Source: Ulota crispa (lineage: Eukaryota; Streptophyta; Bryopsida; Orthotrichales; Orthotrichaceae). From it: DNA of 64,000 nucleotides. The position numbers and the translations under genes are program-made. The DNA lies in contig OY987242.1 in assembly GCA_963920765.1 (NCBI GenBank), forward strand, positions 21,600,002 through 21,664,001. The letters are read 5' to 3'. The notes beneath the pieces are model-generated. The model was given only the letters and a program-made list of their open reading frames with translations, made no database searches and was not told the origin of the DNA. Below are positions 61,101 through 64,000 of the stretch, one piece after another (the first letter of the stretch is position 1; each line of letters begins with the position of its first letter).

Positions 61101-63872
61101 GGCCCGCCTGCATCGGACGTCACGGGCACCACGCACGTGCTGGAGCGCGTGCCTGTCATTCTGCCCTGGGGTTTTCGCTGCAAGGATGAGAACGCCGCCA
61201 AGTACCCGGTCCTGTCTCCTCGCTACGTCTCCCAGGTGCGCAATGGTGATTCTTACCAGGGTCCGGGAAATATTTGAGATTTTTCGGTAGATTTCCTTCA
61301 ATTCTTGTATTGAACCGGTTTATCAAGGAGCTCTTTCGGTTATTTTCTCTATTTCATACTGTAAACAAAAATTTTAAAGATTTTTGACCGGTTTTTACCC
61401 GAAGTTTATAATTTTACCCGAAGTTTATAATTTTTTCCGAAGTTTATAAATTGCAAACTATTTTTCTCATTTCAATCAGCTAGCATTGAACTAGCAGGCG
61501 GTTCTTCCTTACAAGTGCCCTAACTGGTTCCTTCAACGTGTCATGCATGACACCGTTTTGTGCTAATTATCGCTTTTTTGCTAATTATCGCTTTTTTACT
61601 ACACCAAAATTGGTGTGGCTAGTTGTTTTTAATATTTTTTGAAAAAATGTAAAATATTTAGCCAACTTTTATACTCAGGTTGGGAGTAGGAGCTTGGTTT
61701 TCATGGTTTCACTTGATGTCGCCTCACCCTATTGGTGCAATATTCTAATTTCTCACACAACCATCATGAGATTTAGTTTTGATGAAAAGTTAAAATCATC
61801 TAACTTTACATCTGTAAAAAAAATATGTAGCCGTCTTTGCTACTCAACTATTTTTTGGTTAGTAAAAAAGCTAAGGCCACTTCATCCAAAATATTTACAC
61901 TGTTCATGTGATGTGCACTTCAGCTAGCAGCACCCATGCTCACGAGGGTATTCATGGGCACAGACTGTCAAGGACTAGGACTGACAAATTAAAAAAAATT
62001 GGTTATGGGTGACTAAGTTATGGTTTTGGGTGACTGGCATGACAGTTTTGAGTGCTCCATCTCACTATTTAAGAACTCCTCAAGTTAGTATTATGAGTGT
62101 AGGAGCACACTAAAGACTTCACTAGGCCTCTATTTTTAGCATCTCCTACACACAACTATACGTTTTCAGTGGATTTTGAAAAATCTTTGTGAACAAATGC
62201 TTGCAATTGGAACTTTGAAATGGATGTCAATATTAGTGGTTTCCTCTTGCTAGCTTGACAATATTTTTTTCAAAGTTCATCAATTGATTTTCCTACTCCA
62301 AAATCCTTAGTTTCACGCTTATGGGTGTTGCTACCTGACCAAGTTTTCTAAGTTGTCCAAATTTTTCAGGTTCAATGCTTGTTTGGTTTTTGACTTGTGA
62401 AATCATCATGCCTGAAGGTGTGCGTGACGATCAAGAGCAGTCCTGTGATGGGCCGGGAGGGACTGTTCGTGCGATTGAAGGCTCTGGACGCGTTCAAGGT
62501 GCTCAAGCTCGACGCGCCCGTGACGAATGACTCGCAGTGGCAGAAGCTATGGATCCTGCAATGCGAGGCGAAGACGAAGGGGGTGACGCTGGACCTGCGG
62601 ACGCATGTCGACGGATGTTTTCGGAAGTCGAAGCGGTTAGGCGGGACGAGAATCACATGGCAGGAGCTGCAGAAGACGCCCATGCTGTCGCAGGAGGCGG
62701 TGTTGACGATCAGGCAGAAACGGTTCAACAAGGAGCAGGTGTCGCAGCAGGTGCGCCTGGGGATTTCCATGACGCCGCCAGTGCAGAGCTCGTATCTGCT
62801 GAAGTCGGTCGCCGACAGGGTGACGGACGACAAGGGCCAGATGCTGTCGTCCACGATCGTGCGCATGCGGCGCAACCAGCCGCAATGCGGACGCTGGGTG
62901 ACCCGAACGGTGCTCAACCACGCGGGCAAGGAGAGCTTCATCATCCGCATCTGCGCGGCCAAGGGCATCTGGAAGAAGAACGGCGACCGGCCCGTGGGAG
63001 TCGACTGGAACGAGCGCGTGATCAACGTGCACCAGGGCGGGTGGCACTATATCGCGCACGGCGTCGGCATCGCCCCTGAGAAGATCATCGGAAGCGCGAC
63101 GCCGTTTGCGCATGAATTGGAAGAGTACAAGCTAAGCTGGGCACTGTCCACGGGCGACAAGCTCATCGTCTCACGTCAAATGGGCGATCTAGACTGGGAG
63201 CGCAACCTGGAGTTCACGCTCAACACGAGCGTGGGATTGGCTCAACTGGTGAACGGGCGCAAGCTGCAGTACGAGGTGCCCGGCGCGACGGCGGAGGAGG
63301 AAGACGGATTCGTGACGCTGATCCGGTACTCGTTTGAGAGCCCACAAGGCCGCGCGACCGCGTTGTTCAACTTCAAAGTCTCCGCGATGGAGATCGTCCC
63401 GGAGGAAGACGTGCTCCTCGTGCTGCTGCTGTGTACTGCAACGCTCCGGTCCATCGCTGATTTCGGAGGGCTAACGACGGGGAATGCATGCACGCCCCGA
63501 CGCGCCAGGGAGAACAGGCCGGGGCTGGCAGACTGGGGCTCCGTGACGCTGGAGAACAGCAGCAAGCTCACCCACGGCAGCAAGCTCTCGCACCTCGCGT
63601 CGTGGCACGTGAAGTCGCTAGAGTATAGCGACGAGGACGACGACGACGACGGCGAGGACGGGGAGAATCTCCCTGGTCGCGTTGCGGCTGACTGGATCGG
63701 TGAGGACACCACGCCGGGATCGCTGCCGGCGTCCTCCCCTGGGAACATGCGGATTCGGTACCTTGCGCCCGCGGCGGCCGTTGCGCATGAAGTCGCGACG
63801 CGAGCTACGACGGGACTCTGGGGACGCCGCACGGGCAGCGGCGTGCAGGTCGATCCTGCGCATGTCAGATGA
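58185..63872 (+). CDS. GRDP-family protein (DUF1399), copy B, five exons
   Basis: Exons 58185-58450, 59469-59607, 59898-60176, 60753-61235 and 62418-63872. The phases join to 874 codons (873 aa). ATG 58185 follows an in-frame TAG two codons upstream. Landmarks: RYECYWLPL, WIWLCHCLNP (about 126-135), VPTYDIDLMWHAHQ (263-276), a C2-like stretch starting at the fifth exon (VCVTIKSS), GRWVTRTVLNHAGK, FNFKVSAMEIVPEEDVLLVLL and ADWGSVTLE. Copy A has WHCHR where this has WLCHC, so a conserved histidine and arginine are changed. The tail is acidic (DEDDDDDGEDGE), then Pro/Ala/Arg-rich, with no glycine-rich end. The last exon is markedly GC-rich and continuous where copy A has four introns. Intron 4 (61236-62417) holds nothing recognisable beyond short AT repeats. 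A weak acceptor (CTGAAG) is used at 62418 because the nearer cag leads to a stop. Confidence 0.85.
59055..59300. repeat. Dispersed repeat, copy 2, in intron 1 of GRDP-B
   Basis: Colinear, diverged match to 48085-48345, sharing GAGAGGAGGAATTTGTGAGG and ACTAAATCTGATACCTT. The outer ends (ATATTAGATAATTTGGG and CCCACATTACCTAATATGG) are inverted, supporting a MITE origin. Confidence 0.65.
60441..60643. mobile_element. TTAA MITE (203 bp) in intron 3 of GRDP-B
   Basis: Starts TTAA-CCCTTAAATGACCATAGG and ends GACGTTTAAGGG-TTAA. TTAA is intact on both sides. Sister of 47088-47321. Confidence 0.85.
60662..60770 (+). repeat. Tandem duplication of a splice acceptor in GRDP-B
   Basis: A 54-bp unit at 60662-60715 and a 55-bp unit at 60716-60770 are nearly identical. 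Each contains TTTGGGG(G)TTCAG|GTGTCGCATGC. Only the second acceptor (exon from 60753) keeps the frame; using the first (60698) shifts it. Confidence 0.9.
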
Positions 63873-64000
63873 CAATCGTAGCACTCTGCGCATCTCGCAT
63901 GCTGATCCTTGGGTGGATCCATGCGAGGCCAGAGATGTGGAGTGATCTGTACAACATGATCTTTGTATTTGTATCTGTACAACCAGGCCCCAATTAGATT
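63873..64000. other. 3' flank of GRDP-B
   Basis: Sequence after the TGA of copy B, presumably 3' UTR. Nothing further is visible before the window ends. Confidence 0.5.

Overview
This is a repeat-rich window of a land-plant nuclear genome. The evidence for a plant is a chloroplast PGRL1 gene, a lambda-class glutathione transferase and two genes of the plant glycine-rich domain protein (GRDP, DUF1399) family. Gene density is low: four reasonably complete genes, one partial gene and several broken transposon genes in 64 kb. AT-rich fold-back elements fill most of the space between. The mix of repeats does not match any seed plant I know well, so a seedless plant (lycophyte or fern) is possible, but I cannot fix the lineage from sequence alone.

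Layout. 0.5-1.9 kb (+): the last two exons of an unidentified gene, with faint resemblance to the meiotic PHS1/REC114 proteins. 4.7-9.6 kb (-): GRDP copy A, eight exons, about 787 aa. Its glycine/cysteine-rich tail lies on a separate last exon, and a MITE sits at its stop codon. 11.9-25 kb: minisatellite, an assembly gap, and a field of DNA-transposon-like and palindromic elements. 25.5-26.5 kb (+): intronless PGRL1 (cyclic electron flow around photosystem I). 29.9-30.5 kb (-): a LINE reverse-transcriptase zinc-finger remnant. 31-34 kb: nested fold-back elements. 35.9-38.2 kb (+): lambda GST, nine exons starting with an 11-nt coding exon and with two possible C-termini. 39.5-57 kb: more TTAA-flanked elements, tandem repeats and a broken hAT-type transposase gene (50.8-53.2 kb). 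58.2-63.9 kb (+): GRDP copy B, five exons, about 873 aa, with an acidic rather than glycine-rich tail.

The two GRDP genes point away from each other about 48 kb apart and differ sharply in structure: B lacks four consecutive 3' introns that A has. The most unusual feature is a large, diverse set of elements flanked by TTAA with ends reading CCC/CCY inward. They range from about 80 bp to 960 bp, are often palindromic, and are nested or share a TTAA. These are piggyBac hallmarks, and piggyBac is not normally expected in land plants. A second family (ends CATAACATTC, 2-bp target duplications) is present in three copies. PGRL1 and the GST have housekeeping-type functions and no visible link to each other or to GRDP.
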